NCBI GenBank assembly: GCA_963580285.1
Contig: OY757015.1
Span: 150,596,082 to 150,660,081 of the forward strand
DNA length: 64,000 bases
Direction of reading: 5' to 3'
Source of the DNA: Lucinisca nassula
Taxonomy: Eukaryota > Mollusca > Bivalvia > Lucinida > Lucinidae
Within the stretch, counting starts at the first letter, position 1, and the number at the start of each line of letters is the position of its first letter. The notes below the pieces were generated by a model. It was not told the origin of the DNA, ran no database searches, and saw only the letters and a program-made list of their open reading frames with translations. This document shows positions 52,105 through 63,002 of the stretch, piece by piece. A program made the position numbers and the translations under genes.

Positions 52105-54384
52105 TTAACCCTTTACCACTCAGATACGTGTTTTTACGTGTCTGCACCCCCCCCCCCCCCCCCCCATTTTAAGCCACAGAAGCACCTAAAATCTGCATTT
52201 CTACCCCTGGATAGTTATGTTTGCTTTAGGATTTGTTGGGCAAAAAAGTGGCCTGTTTTTTCGCGCGCCTCCCCACTAAAAATATTCTTGGGGGGTTTGA
52301 AGGGGGGCATTGCCCCCCTCACTTCCCGAAAAATTTTGGGTGTATGGCCCAACCGGCTGCTAAAATTTATATCTGAGGGTGTCTGGGGTCCAAAATGCCT
52401 GAAAATTGATGCTGATATAACATGCTGCAAACAGTGAAAATGGCCAGTGCCAAACACCTTAGTTGTTGCCTTGCCAGCTGTGTGAAGATTAAAATGTGGT
52501 CAAAAATTCATGTGAAAACACACTTTTTGCCAACTTTGAGATGCCCCCTCTTTACCATGACAACAATGATCAAGTCATGAAAGGTTTCATTTGAAAGGCT
52601 ACTGCCCAATGAACATTCATACCGAGTTTGGTGTAAAACAGACCATCCATTATGAAACAATGGTTGGTTGAAGTTGCTGTCAAGTGCAACACTGTGAAAA
52701 TTAGTGAAATTCACAAAATCCCTGAGTGGTAAAGGGTTAAGGAAGAAGTTGCTGTCAAGTGCAACACTGTGAAAATTAGTGAAATTCACAAAATCCCTGA
52801 GTGGTAAAGGGTTAAGGAAGAAAATCCCAACTGACAAAAATAATGTTTTTTCATCATTTTATTGCAAGAAACAATATTTCAGATATAATTAATGCATTTT
52901 AGACTAAAATTCAGTATGTTTCCAGATTTCAGTTAACCCTTTACCACTCAGATACGTGTTTTTACGTGTCTGCACCCCCCCCCCCCCCCCATTTTAAGCC
53001 ACAGAAGCACCTAAAATCTGCATTTCTACCCCTGGATAGTTATGTTTGCTTTAGGATTTGTTGGGCAAAAAAGTGGCCTGTTTTTTCGCGCGCCTCCCCA
53101 CTAAAAATATTCTTGGGGGGTTTGAAGGGGGGCATTGCCCCCCTCACTTCCCGAAAAATTTTGGGTGTATGGCCCAACCGGCTGCTAAAATTTATATCTG
53201 AGGGTGTCTGGGGTCCAAAATGCCTGAAAATTGATGCTGATATAACATGCTGCAAACAGTGAAAATGGCCAGTGCCAAACACCTTAGTTGTTGCCTTGCC
53301 AGCTGTGTGAAGATTAAAATGTGGTCAAAAATTCATGTGAAAACACACTTTTTGCCAACTTTGAGATGCCCCCTCTTTACCATGACAACAATGATCAAGT
53401 CATGAAAGGTTTCATTTGAAAGGCTACTGCCCAATGAACATTCATACCGAGTTTGGTGTAAAACAGACCATCCATTATGAAACAATGGTTGGTTGAAGTT
53501 GCTGTCAAGTGCAACACTGTGAAAATTAGTGAAATTCACAAAATCCCTGAGTGGTAAAGGGTTAAGGAAGAAGTTGCTGTCAAGTGCAACACTGTGAAAA
53601 TTAGTGAAATTCACAAAATCCCTGAGTGGTAAAGGGTTAAGGAAGAAAATCCCAACTGACAAAAATAATGTTTTTTCATCATTTTATTGCAAGAAACAAT
53701 ATTTCAGATATAATTAATGCATTTTAGACTAAAATTCAGTATGTTTCCAGATTTCAGTTAACCCTTTACCACTCAGATACGTGTTTTTACGTGTCTGCAC
53801 CCCCCCCCCATTTTAAGCCACAGAAGCACCTAAAATCTGCATTTCTACCCCTGGATAGTTATGTTTGCTTTAGGATTTGTTGGGCAAAAAAGTGGCCTGT
53901 TTTTTCGCGCGCCTCCCCACTAAAAATATTCTTGGGGGGTTTGAAGGGGGGCATTGCCCCCCTCACTTCCCGAAAAATTTTGGGTGTATGGCCCAACCGG
54001 CTGCTAAAATTTATATCTGAGGGTGTCTGGGGTCCAAAATGCCTGAAAATTGATGCTGATATAACATGCTGCAAACAGTGAAAATGGCCAGTGCCAAACA
54101 CCTTAGTTGTTGCCTTGCCAGCTGTGTGAAGATTAAAATGTGGTCAAAAATTCATGTGAAAACACACTTTTTGCCAACTTTGAGATGCCCCCTCTTTACC
54201 ATGACAACAATGATCAAGTCATGAAAGGTTTCATTTGAAAGGCTACTGCCCAATGAACATTCATACCGAGTTTGGTGTAAAACAGACCATCCATTATGAA
54301 ACAATGGTTGGTTGAAGTTGCTGTCAAGTGCAACACTGTGAAAATTAGTGAAATTCACAAAATCCCTGAGTGGTAAAGGGTTAA
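52105..54384 (+). mobile_element. piggyBac-like MITE, tandem array in TTAA site
   Basis: A basic element of about 630 bp has perfect inverted ends: 'ttaaccctttaccactcag' and 'ctgagtggtaaagggttaa'. The host HINE-1 word 'ctataatttgaacaatc' is split at a TTAA, matching the TTAA target and CCC-starting ends of piggyBac transposons. The array holds copies starting at 52105, 52933 and 53758 (intervals 828 and 825 bp). The first two are each followed by a 75-bp duplicate of the right end and a spacer of about 117 bp. The copies look almost identical apart from the C-run length (19, 16, 10). No transposase is encoded. Confidence 0.85.
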
Positions 54385-55206
54385 ACAATCTTGCTTGGGG
54401 CCCGCTAGATGAAGCTCCATACCAAATATCAAAGACATGGGCCTTGCAGTTTCAGAGAAGAAGATTTTTAAAGATTTCCCTATATAGTCTATGTAAAACC
54501 AAAGGGTCTCGGGCGGGGGCATTTTTGGACCATGAGCTATAATTTGAACACCAAATATCAAAGACCTAAGCCTTGTGGTTTCATAGAAGAAGATTTTGGA
54601 AGATTTTCCCTATATAAGTCTATGTAAAACCAAAGGGCCACGAGGCGGGGGCATTTTTGGTCTCAGGGCTATAATTGGAACAATCTTGGTAGAGAACCAC
54701 TAGCTGAAGCTTCATACCAAATATCAAAGACCTAAGCCTTGTGGTTTCAGAGGAGAAGATTTTTCAAGATTTTCCCTATATAAGTCTATGCAAAACCACA
54801 GGGCCCCGGAGCGGGGACATTTTTGGCCATAGGGCTATAATTTGAACAATCTTGGTAGAGGTCCACTAGATGATGCTTCATACAAAATGGCAAAGACCTG
54901 GACCTTGCAGTTTCAGAGAAGAAGATTTTTAAAGATATTCCCTATATAAGCCCATGTAAAACCAAAGGGCCCCGGGACGGGGGGATTTTTTGCCCCAGCA
55001 CTATAATTTGAACAATCTTGGTAGGGGTCCACTAGATGACGCTTCATACCAAATATCAAAGACCTGGGCCTTGTTGTTTCAGAGAAGAAGATTTTTTATG
55101 TTTTCGGTAAAAAAATCTATTTTTGGCTCCTGTGACCTATATGTGCAATGGACCGGAACCATTTGAACAAATTTGAAAGGGGACCACCTAAGGATCATTC
55201 CTGTGA

Positions 55207-55369
55207 GTGAGTGAGTATTTGAGTTTTACGTCCCACCAACAGCTAAGGTCATACGGAGACGGGACCTCGGTTTAAAGACTCATCCGAAAGTCTGGAGAAG
55301 CCCGGGATCGATCCTGCGATCCCTGGTTTACAAGGCGAGTAGCGTAACCACTACACCACGGAGGCTTCT
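55207..55369 (-). mobile_element. SINE-A with 13-bp target-site duplication
   Basis: Complete minus copy in HINE-1 copy A. Tail 'tgagttttacgtcccaccaa', head 'cactacaccacggaggcttc'. Flanked by the perfect duplication 'atcattcctgtga' (55194-55206 and 55370-55382), a sequence that exists once at the matching place in copy B (57851-57863). Confidence 0.95.
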
Positions 55370-55480
55370 ATCATTCCTGTGAAGTTTGGTCCAAATCCAA
55401 TCAGTGGTTTAGGAGGAGATGTCGTTTGAAGAAATTGTTTACGCACGGATGACAGACAAAAAGTGATCCTAATATAAAAC

Positions 55481-58006
55481 ACAAGAGGGCCATGATGGCC
55501 CTGGATCGCTCACCTGATCCATAGTGTAACAAGTTGGCCCCAGAGAGGGCCATTATTGGCCCCAGGGCTTTAATGTGCATAATGTTGAGGGAGGTCTGAA
55601 AGGTGAAGCTTCATACCAAACATCAACAAAGGCTATAATTTGAACAATCTTGGCAAAGGTCCACTAGATGAAGCTACACATCAAATATCAAAGACCTGGG
55701 CCTTGCGGTTTGAGAGAAGAAGATTTTTTTTAAAGATATTCCCAACATAAGCCTATGCAAAACCAAATGGCCCCGGGGCTATATAAATCTATGTAAAACC
55801 AAAGGGCCCCTGGGTGGGGGCATTTGTGGCCCCAGGGCTATAATTTGAACAATCTTGGTAGAGGTCCATTAGATGAAGCTTCATACCAAATTTCAAAGTC
55901 CTTACCCTTGTGGTTTCAGAGAAGAAGATTTTTAAAGATTATCCCTATATAAGCCTATGTAAAACCAAAGGGCCACTTTTGGCCCCAGCACTATAATTTG
56001 AATCATCTTGGTAGGGGTCCTTTAGAAGAAGCTTCATACCAAATATAAAAGACCTAGGACTTGTGGTTTCAGAGAAGAAGATTTTTAAAGATTTTCGCTA
56101 TACAAGTCTATGTAAAACCAAAAGGCCCTGGAGCAGGGGCATTTTTGGCCCAAGGGCTATAATTTGATAATTTGAACAATCTTGGTAGGGGTCCACTAGA
56201 TGAAGCTTCATACCAAATATCAAAGTCCTGGGCCTTGCGGTTTCAGAAAAGAAGATTTTTAAAGATTTTCCCTATATAAGCCTATGTAAAACCAAAGGGC
56301 CCCGGGGCGGGGGCATATTTGGCCTCAGCACTATAATTTGAATAATATTGTTAGAGGTCCTTTAGATGAAGCTTCATACCAAATATAAAAGACCTAGGCC
56401 TTGTGGTTTCAGAGAAGAAGATTTTTAAAGATTTTCCCTATATAAGTCCATGTAAAACCAAAGGGCCCCGGGGCGGGGACATTTTTGGCCCAAGGGCTAT
56501 AATTTGAACAATCTTGGTAGAGGTCCATTAGATGAGGATCATTCTTAATATCAAAGTCCTGGGCCTTGCGGTTTCAGAGAAGAAGATTTTTAAAGATTCT
56601 GCTTATATAAGCCTATATAAAACCAAAGGGCACCGGGGCGGGAGCATTTTTCGCCCCAGCACTATAATTTGAACAATCTTGGTAGGGGTCCACTAGATGA
56701 AGCGTCATACCAAATATCAAAGACCTGGGCCTTGTGGTTTCAGAGAAGAAGATTTTTAAAGATTTTCCCTATATTTTTTTTTTTTTTTTGTTTGGGTTTT
56801 ACGGCCCTTTCAAGATTATTTCACTCATATCGAGCCGATCGTTAATCAGAGGTGGGCGAAAACCGGAGTACCCGGAGAAAAACCACCTGACCTTCCGTTG
56901 CAGAACTTGGCGTCTCACACGTGGCCCAATTTTCCCTATATAAGCCAATGTAAAACCAAAGGGCCCCATGGCGGGGGCATTTTTTGTCCCAGCACTATAA
57001 TTTGAACAATCTTGGTAGGGGTCCACTAGATGAAACTTCATACCAAATATCAAAGTCCTGGGCCTTGTGGTTTCAGAGAAGAAGATTTTTAAAGATTTTC
57101 CCTATATAAGCCAATGTAAAACCAAAGGGCCCAGTGGCGGGGGCATTTTTTGTCCCAGCACTATAATTTGAAAAATCTTGGTAGGGGTCCACTAGATGAA
57201 GCTTCATACCAAATATCAAAGTCCTGGGCCTTGTGGTTTCAGAGAAGAAGATATTTAAAGATTTTCCCTATATAAGCCTGTGTAAAACCAAAGGGCCCCG
57301 GGGCGGGGGCATTTTTCGCCCCAGCACTATAATTTGAACAATCTTGGTAGGGGTCCACTAGATGAAGCTTCATACCAAATATCAAAGACGCCTTGTGGTT
57401 TCAGAGAAGAAGATTTTTAAAGATTTTCCCTATATAAGCCAATGTAAAACCAAAGGGCCCCATGGCGGGGGCATTTTTTGTCCCAGCACTATAATTTGAA
57501 CAATCTTGGTAGGGGTCCACTAGATGACGCTTCAAACCAAATATCAAAGTCCTGGGCCTTGTGGTTTCAGAGAAGAAGATTTTTAAAGATTCTTCCCTAT
57601 ATAAGCCTATGTAAAACCAAAGGGTCCTGGGGCGGGGGCATTTTTCGACCCAGCACTATAATTTGAACAATCTTGGTAGGGGTCCACTAGATGAAGCTTC
57701 ATACCAAATATCAAAGACCTGGGCCTTGTGGTTTCAGAGAAGAAGATTTTTTAAGTTTTTGGTGAAAAAAATCTTTTTTTGGCTCCTGTGACCTAGATGT
57801 GCAACGGACCGGAACCATTTGAACAACTTTGAAAGGGGACCACCTAAGGATCATTCCTGTGAAGTTTGGTCAAAATCCGATCAGTGGTTCAGAAGGAGAT
57901 GTCGTTTAAAGAAATTGTTTACGCACGGACGCACGCACGCACGACGGACGACGGACAAAAAAGTGATCCCAAAAGCTCACCTCGTCACTACGTGACAGTG
58001 AGCTAA
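55481..58006 (+). mobile_element. HINE-1 copy B, complete
   Basis: 5' 'acaagagggccatgatggcc', with 'gctcacctg' at 55508-55516. About a dozen modules with a spacing near 165 bp, each with 'tttgaacaatcttggtag', 'ggtccactagatgaagcttc', 'accaaatatcaaagacctgg' and 'ctatgtaaaaccaaagggcc'. Then 'ggctcctgtgacctagatgt', an ACGCACGGACG tract, the hairpin 'gtcactacgtgac' (57984-57996) and the tip 'agtgagctaa'. Starts directly after copy A. Confidence 0.88.
56775..56928 (-). mobile_element. SINE-B, 5'-truncated, with 13-bp target-site duplication
   Basis: Poly-T then 'gggttttacggccctttcaa', 'cgatcgttaatcagaggtgg', 'gagtacccggagaaaaacca' and 'cagaacttggcgtctcacac', ending at 'gtggccc'. The tRNA-like head is missing. 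Flanked by the perfect duplication 'attttccctatat' (56762-56774 and 56929-56941) inside HINE-1 copy B. Confidence 0.94.
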
Positions 58007-58819
58007 AAAGTGGTAACATTGACTATTTTAGTGTAAGAAAATTTCATCTTTTCAAACTTGTCCAAATGAAATTCAGTATGTCCGATAAATTTTGAGCTGT
58101 CTGGACAATTTGTCTGAACCGCATTTTGGGCCAGCAGAATCCCTGTACTAGCTTCATGACAAATATCAAAGACCTGGGCCTTCTGGTTTCAGACAAGATG
58201 ATTTTTAAAGGTTTTCCCTATGTAACTCAAATATCGAATACCACTGGGCCATCTGGTTTCAGTCAAGAAGATCTTTTAGATTTATAAACATTTTGTCTAT
58301 ATTAGGCTATGTAAACCCATTGGGCCCCACTAGCGGTCCACTAGACATATATTTAAGCTTCACACCAAATATCAAAGACCTCCAGGGCCTTATTGTTTCA
58401 AACAAGAAGATATTTAAAGGTTTTCCCTAAATACTTCTATGTTAACGCAGTTGGCCCTGCCTCGGGCCATTTTTGGCCCCAGTGCTATAATTCGAACAAT
58501 CTGGGTAGAGGTCCACTAGAAGAAACTTCATGCCAAATATGAAATACCTCATCCTGGGCCTTCTGGTTTCATAAGAAGATCTTTTAAAGTTTTCTCTGAT
58601 TTTCCCCTATTTGTGGTCATGGCAACCAGAATTCTGCATGGAATATTGAATACTTTGAACAAATTTGAGAGGATCACCCAAGGATTATTTCTGCAGAGTT
58701 TTGTCAAAATCTAGTTTAGGAGGCGATCATGTTGTTTAAAGAAATTGTGAATGGACGGACACTTGGATGGACGATCACAACGATGGGCAGTGACCAATCA
58801 CAATAGCTCCCCCTCTTTG
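58007..58819 (+). repeat. Diverged HINE-1-type modules
   Basis: 'aatatcaaagacctgggcct', 'tctggtttcagacaagatga', 'gcttcacaccaaatatcaaa' and 'gggccttctggtttcataag' are older modules, ending 'ggatcacccaaggatta', GGACGGACACTTGG and 'aatcacaatagctccccctc'. No matching 5' end. Confidence 0.65.
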
Positions 58820-58921
58820 CAGTGGTTTGAGCCTTGCTCAGGTCACATGTGAGATGCTAAGTTCTGCAATGGAAGGTCAGAGGGTTTTTCTCCAGATACT
58901 CAAGTTTTCACCCAATTCTGA

Positions 58922-61688
58922 TAGGGCTGCAACGATATAGTTACCTCACGATACAATACATATTGCGATATTTGTGTCACGATACGATACATATTGCGAT
59001 ACACTTTCCGGCATGAAAAAGAAACTTTAAGCAAAGAAATTCCTTAAAATCAGCTTTAAGCAATACTTATAAATTTAATTCTTTTGTAGAAATTAACTGT
59101 AATATACATGAACAATGGAAACAAGAGGGCCATGATGGCCCTGGATTGCTCACCTGATCCATAGAATAACAAATGGGCCCCAGGGCAGGGTCATTATTGA
59201 CCCCAGGGCTATAATGTGCATAATGTTGAGGGAGGTCTAAAAAGGAGAAGCTTCATACCAAATATCAACAAAGACTATAATTAACAATCTTGGCAAAGGC
59301 CCTTTAGATGAAGCTATACACCAAATATCAAAGCCCTGGGCCTTGCGGTATTAGAGAAGATGATGTTTTTAAAGATATTCCCTACATAAGCCTATGTAAA
59401 ACCAAATGGCCCCCGGGCTGGGCCATTTTAGGCCTTCATACACCAAATATCAAAGCCCTGGGCCTTGCGGTATTAGAGAAGATGATGTTTTTAAAGATAT
59501 TCCCTACATAAGCCTATGTAAAACCAAATGGCCCCCGGGCTGGGCCATTTTAGGCCTCAGGGCTATAACTTGGACAATCTTCTGAGAAAAAGATTTTCAA
59601 AGATTATAAAAGTCTATGTAAAACCAAAGGGCCCTCGGGTGGGGGCATTTGTGGCCCAAGGGCTATAATTTGAACAATCTTGGTAAAGGTCCACTAGATA
59701 AAGCTCCATACCAAATATCAAAGACATGGGCCTTGCAGTCTCAGAGAAGAAGATTTTTAAAGATTTCCCCTATATAAGTCTATGTAAAACCAAAGGGCCC
59801 CGAGGTGGGGGCATATTTGGTCTCAGGGTTTTAATTTGACCAATCTTGGTAAAGGTCAACTAGATGTAGCTTCACACCAAATATCAAAGACCTAGTAGGC
59901 CTTGTGGTTTCAGAGAAGATGATTTTTAAAGATTTCCCTTTATAAGTCTATGTAAAACCTAAGGGTCTCGGGGTGGGGCATTTGTGGCCCCAGGGCTATA
60001 ATTTGAACAATCGTGATAGAGATCCACTAGATGAAATTTCACACCAAATATCAAAGACCTACGCCTTGTGGTTTTACAGAAGAAGATTGTTTTTAAGATT
60101 TTCACTATATAAGTCTATTTAAAACCAGGGGGCCAGAGGCGGGACATATTTGGTCTCAGGGCTATAATTTGAACAATCTTGGTAAAGGTCGACTAGATGT
60201 AGCTTCACACCAAATATCAAAGACCTAGGCCTTGTGGTTTCAGAGAAGATGATTTTTAAAGATTTCCCTTTATAAGTCTATGTAAAAGCAAAGGGCCCCT
60301 GAGAGGGGGCATTTTTGGCACCAGCACTATAATTTGGACAATCTTGGTAGGGATCCACTAGATGAAGAGTCATACCAAATTTCAAAGACCTGGGCCTTGC
60401 GGTTTCAGAGAAGAAGATTTTTAAATATTTTCCCAATATAAGTCTATGTAAAACCAAAGGGCCTGAGGCGAGGCATATTTGTTCTCAGGCTATAATTTGA
60501 ACAATCTTGGTAAAGGTCCACTAGATGTAGCTTCACACCAAATATCAAAGACCTAGGCCTTGTGGTTTCAGAGAAGATGATTTTTAAAGATTTCCCTTTA
60601 TAAGTCTATATAAAACTAAAGGGCCCTTGAGCGGGGGCATTTTTGCCCCAGCACTACAATTTGAACAATCTTGGTAGGGGTCCACTAGATGAAGCTTCAT
60701 ACCAAATATCAAAGACGCCTTGTGGTTTCAGAAGATTTTTTAAAGATTTTCCCTATATAAGCCGATGTAAAGCAAAAGGGTCCCGGGGCTGGGGCATTTT
60801 TGGCCCAGGACTATAATTTGAACAATCTTGGTAGGGGTCCACTAGATGAAGCTTCATACCAAATATCAAAGACCTGGGCCTTGCAGTTTCAGAGAAGAAG
60901 ATTTTTAAAGGTTGTCCCTATATTATCCTTTGTAAAACCAAAGGGCCCGGGGGCTGGGGCATTTGTGGCCCCAGCACTATAATTTGAACAATCTTGGTAG
61001 GGGTCCACCAGATGCAGCTTCATACCAAATATCAAAGACCTGGGCCTTGCGGTTTCAGAGAAGAAGATTTTTAAAGATTTTCCCTATATAAGCCCATGTA
61101 AAAAACAAAGGGCCCTGGGGCAGGGGCATTTTTGGCCGCAGCACTATAATTTGAACAATCTTGGTAGGGGTCCACTAGATGAAGCTTCATACCAAATATC
61201 AAAGACCTGGGCCTTGTGGTTTCAGAGAAGAAAATTTTTTAAGTTTCCGGTGAAAAAAATCTATTTTTGGCTCCTGTGACCTAATGTAGATGTGCAATGG
61301 ACAGGAACCATTTGAACAACTTTGAAAGGGGACAACCTAAGGATCATTCTTGTGAAATTTGGTCAAAATCTGATCAATGGTTTAGGAAGAGATGTCACTT
61401 GAAGAAGAAGTTTACGCACGCACGCAGGGACGGACACACGGACGGACGCACGACGGACGAAAAGTGATCCCAAAAGCTCACCCCGTCACTATGTGACAGG
61501 TGAGCTGATAAAAGTGAAAATAGAAACTTATTTTTAAGTCACAAATTTAAGCAAAACCAGCAAAAGTTTTCACCTCATCTCCATCAAATTACTATGTTTG
61601 CTGTATTGTAATCATACTATCGTCAAACTGCTTCACGATATGCGTATCGTCAGCAGATATTGCAATATTTACCAAACAACTCAGTGAA
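58922..61688. mobile_element. hAT-like insertion carrying HINE-1 copy C
   Basis: The left end 'tagggctgcaacgatatagt' and the words 'cacgatac', 'atattgcgata' are typical of hAT termini. The right side has 'cacgatatgcgtatcgtcag' and 'gatattgcaatattta' but not the inverse of the left tip, so the right end is worn or deleted. It holds HINE-1 copy C. No transposase frame. Confidence 0.65.
59121..61510 (+). mobile_element. HINE-1 copy C, complete
   Basis: 5' 'acaagagggccatgatggcc', 'gctcacctg' at 59148-59156 and its inverse 'caggtgagc' at 61497-61505. About 12 modules near 165 bp; a local 130-bp duplication lies at 59315-59440 and 59445-59570. Then the ACGGACG tract and hairpin 'gtcactatgtgac'. 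Tip 'gtgagctgata', mutated relative to 'gtgagctaa'. Confidence 0.86.
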
Positions 61689-61792
61689 AACTCTGATTAA
61701 TGATCAGCTTGATATGAGTGAAACAATCTTGAAAGGACTGTAAAACCAAACAAAAAAAAAAATAACACGTGAGTACCAAAAAAAACCCATTC

Positions 61793-62003
61793 GTTTAGGA
61801 CTAAGCCTGCCCAGGCAAAGTGGTGCGAGTCAGACCCTCCAATGGGTAATTCCTTCTTGGTTTCATGATGCCACTGGGCTAGAGATGTAATTTCATCTCA
61901 GTGTCGGGTAAAAGTCTCACAAAATTGGAAGTAACGTCTCCAAAATAACCGAAATAGTGTCAATGGGAAAGCTTAACATTTATTCAAACAAAACAAACAT
62001 AGA
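61793..62003 (+). mobile_element. SINE-C 3' part
   Basis: 'ctaagcctgcccaggcaaag', 'ggtgcgagtcagaccctcca', 'gagatgtaatttcatctcag', 'aaaattggaagtaacgtctc' and the tail 'gggaaagcttaacatttatt' with CAAA units. Confidence 0.82.
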
Positions 62004-62009
62004 CAGATA

Positions 62010-62155
62010 GATGGCAGTGGCTAGCCGTCCGGTACTGGACGACCAGTCTTAGAATGAGTCTGCCCGTCGAAGACTGGACGACCAGTCAAGGAGCCTGCTC
62101 TTCCGGTACCAGAGGGCTAGCCAACCCATGTAGGAATGGCTCGCCGTCCGGTAGT
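62010..62155. repeat. Inverted/direct repeat cluster
   Basis: 'ggctagccgtccggtactgg' recurs as 'ggctcgccgtccggtagtga' (62138), and 'actggacgaccagtc' occurs twice (62034, 62081), each a short palindrome. 'ccggtacc' and 'ggctagcc' (62115, 62128) add further symmetry. GC-rich against AT-rich flanks. Confidence 0.6.
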
Positions 62156-62413
62156 GAATTTATGTCTCTCATATTCCATAGGGTATGCAGTGAAATTGCA
62201 TTCCGAATTATATTACCCCTTTATGATGTAATGAAAATATTTTCTAATTTACTCTAACTCTATTCTTATCACCTACCAGTTTGTCGACATTTTTTTTTTC
62301 ACTTAATTTCTGTCAAGGACATAACTATAATTGACCCTGATGCAGTAGTTTGTTGTACAAAAGCTTTGTCCAGGCACGGTGTCACAGTTGAAATTATTAT
62401 TATGGCGAGGTCT

Positions 62414-62492
62414 GCTGACAGCCGGCTGGCACCAGACTTTTAGGTCTAGTGCCAGCCGGCTGTCACCAGACCTAAAAGTCTGCTGACAGCCA
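62414..62492. repeat. Interleaved inverted repeats (A-B-A'-B')
   Basis: 'gacagccggctggcac' (62417-62432) is inverted at 62449-62464, and 'agacttttaggtct' (62434-62447) is inverted at 62468-62481. The two stems interlock, so only one hairpin, or a pseudoknot, can form at a time. 'gctgacagcc' occurs at both outer edges. Confidence 0.85.
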
Positions 62493-62499
62493 GCAATAA

Positions 62500-63002
62500 T
62501 ATTTCTTCAATACTAACTACATTTTCATATTCTTATCTTCACCATATGTCTGGAATCTGGATCCAATTATAGAACTAGAAATGTATAAAGTTTGATTAAA
62601 ATTCATCAATTGGGCATGAGCTTGGGTGCAGAAAACCAATTTTTGGCTGAAAATCAAGTTTTCTGGAGCATATGACCTTAAAAGTTAGGACAAGGTCACC
62701 AGTCTAATTAAATTTTTTGTTGCTGGTATATTGAAAAGTTGGACCACAATTCATTGATTTGTTCATGAGATAGGGTGCAGTCAAACCATTTTTTGTCCAA
62801 AGTTGACAGTTTTTAGGGGCCTGTGCCTTTTAAAACCAAAATATGACTGATTTACCCCTCCTAGTGAACCATGTAAGATTGGTCCCAAATCCACAATCCA
62901 TCCATAGGTTCAGTGCCTAAATCAGGATATGCCAAGCCGCTGTCGCTGATGCAAACAGGATCTGCACCTAAAACAACATATCCTTCTCCCCTGTTATTTT
63001 TT
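62500..63002. repeat. Module-like sequence, otherwise unassigned
   Basis: Words such as 'ccaatttttggctgaaaatc' and 'ccattttttgtccaaagttg' at about 180-bp spacing suggest two old modules. No gene. Confidence 0.4.

Larger units (their letters stand above)
51763..55480 (+). mobile_element. HINE-1 copy A, missing its 3' tip, with two later insertions
   Basis: 5' 'acaagagggccatgatggcc' (hairpin ggccatgatggcc) and 'gctcacctgatcc'. Modules repeat 'ctataatttgaacaatcttg', 'gcttcataccaaatatcaaa' and 'tttcagagaagaagattttt'. The piggyBac-like array (52105-54384) and a SINE-A (55207-55369) interrupt it. It stops at 'aagtgatcctaatataaaac' where copy B begins, lacking the terminal hairpin and CTAA. Confidence 0.85.
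58820..61770 (+). mobile_element. SINE-B split by a hAT-like insertion
   Basis: The left part (58820-58921) runs 'tttgagccttgctcaggtca' to 'caagttttcacccaattctg'; the right part (61689-61770) starts 'aactctgattaatgatcagc' and ends 'ggactgtaaaaccaaacaaa'. The two join exactly in SINE-B order. 'aattctga' and 'aactctga' on either side look like an 8-bp duplication with one mismatch. Confidence 0.82.

Noticed and set aside
52215..53662. Open frames of 80, 98 and 109 codons repeated on both strands
   Set aside because: They recur only because the piggyBac-like array repeats. They overlap on opposite strands, include a translated C-run and have no protein-like domain.
54348..60982. Recurrent open frames of 60-70 codons in the HINE-1 modules (containing QISKTWAL)
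   Set aside because: They are chance readings of the 165-bp module, broken in most units and with no preference for synonymous change that I can see.
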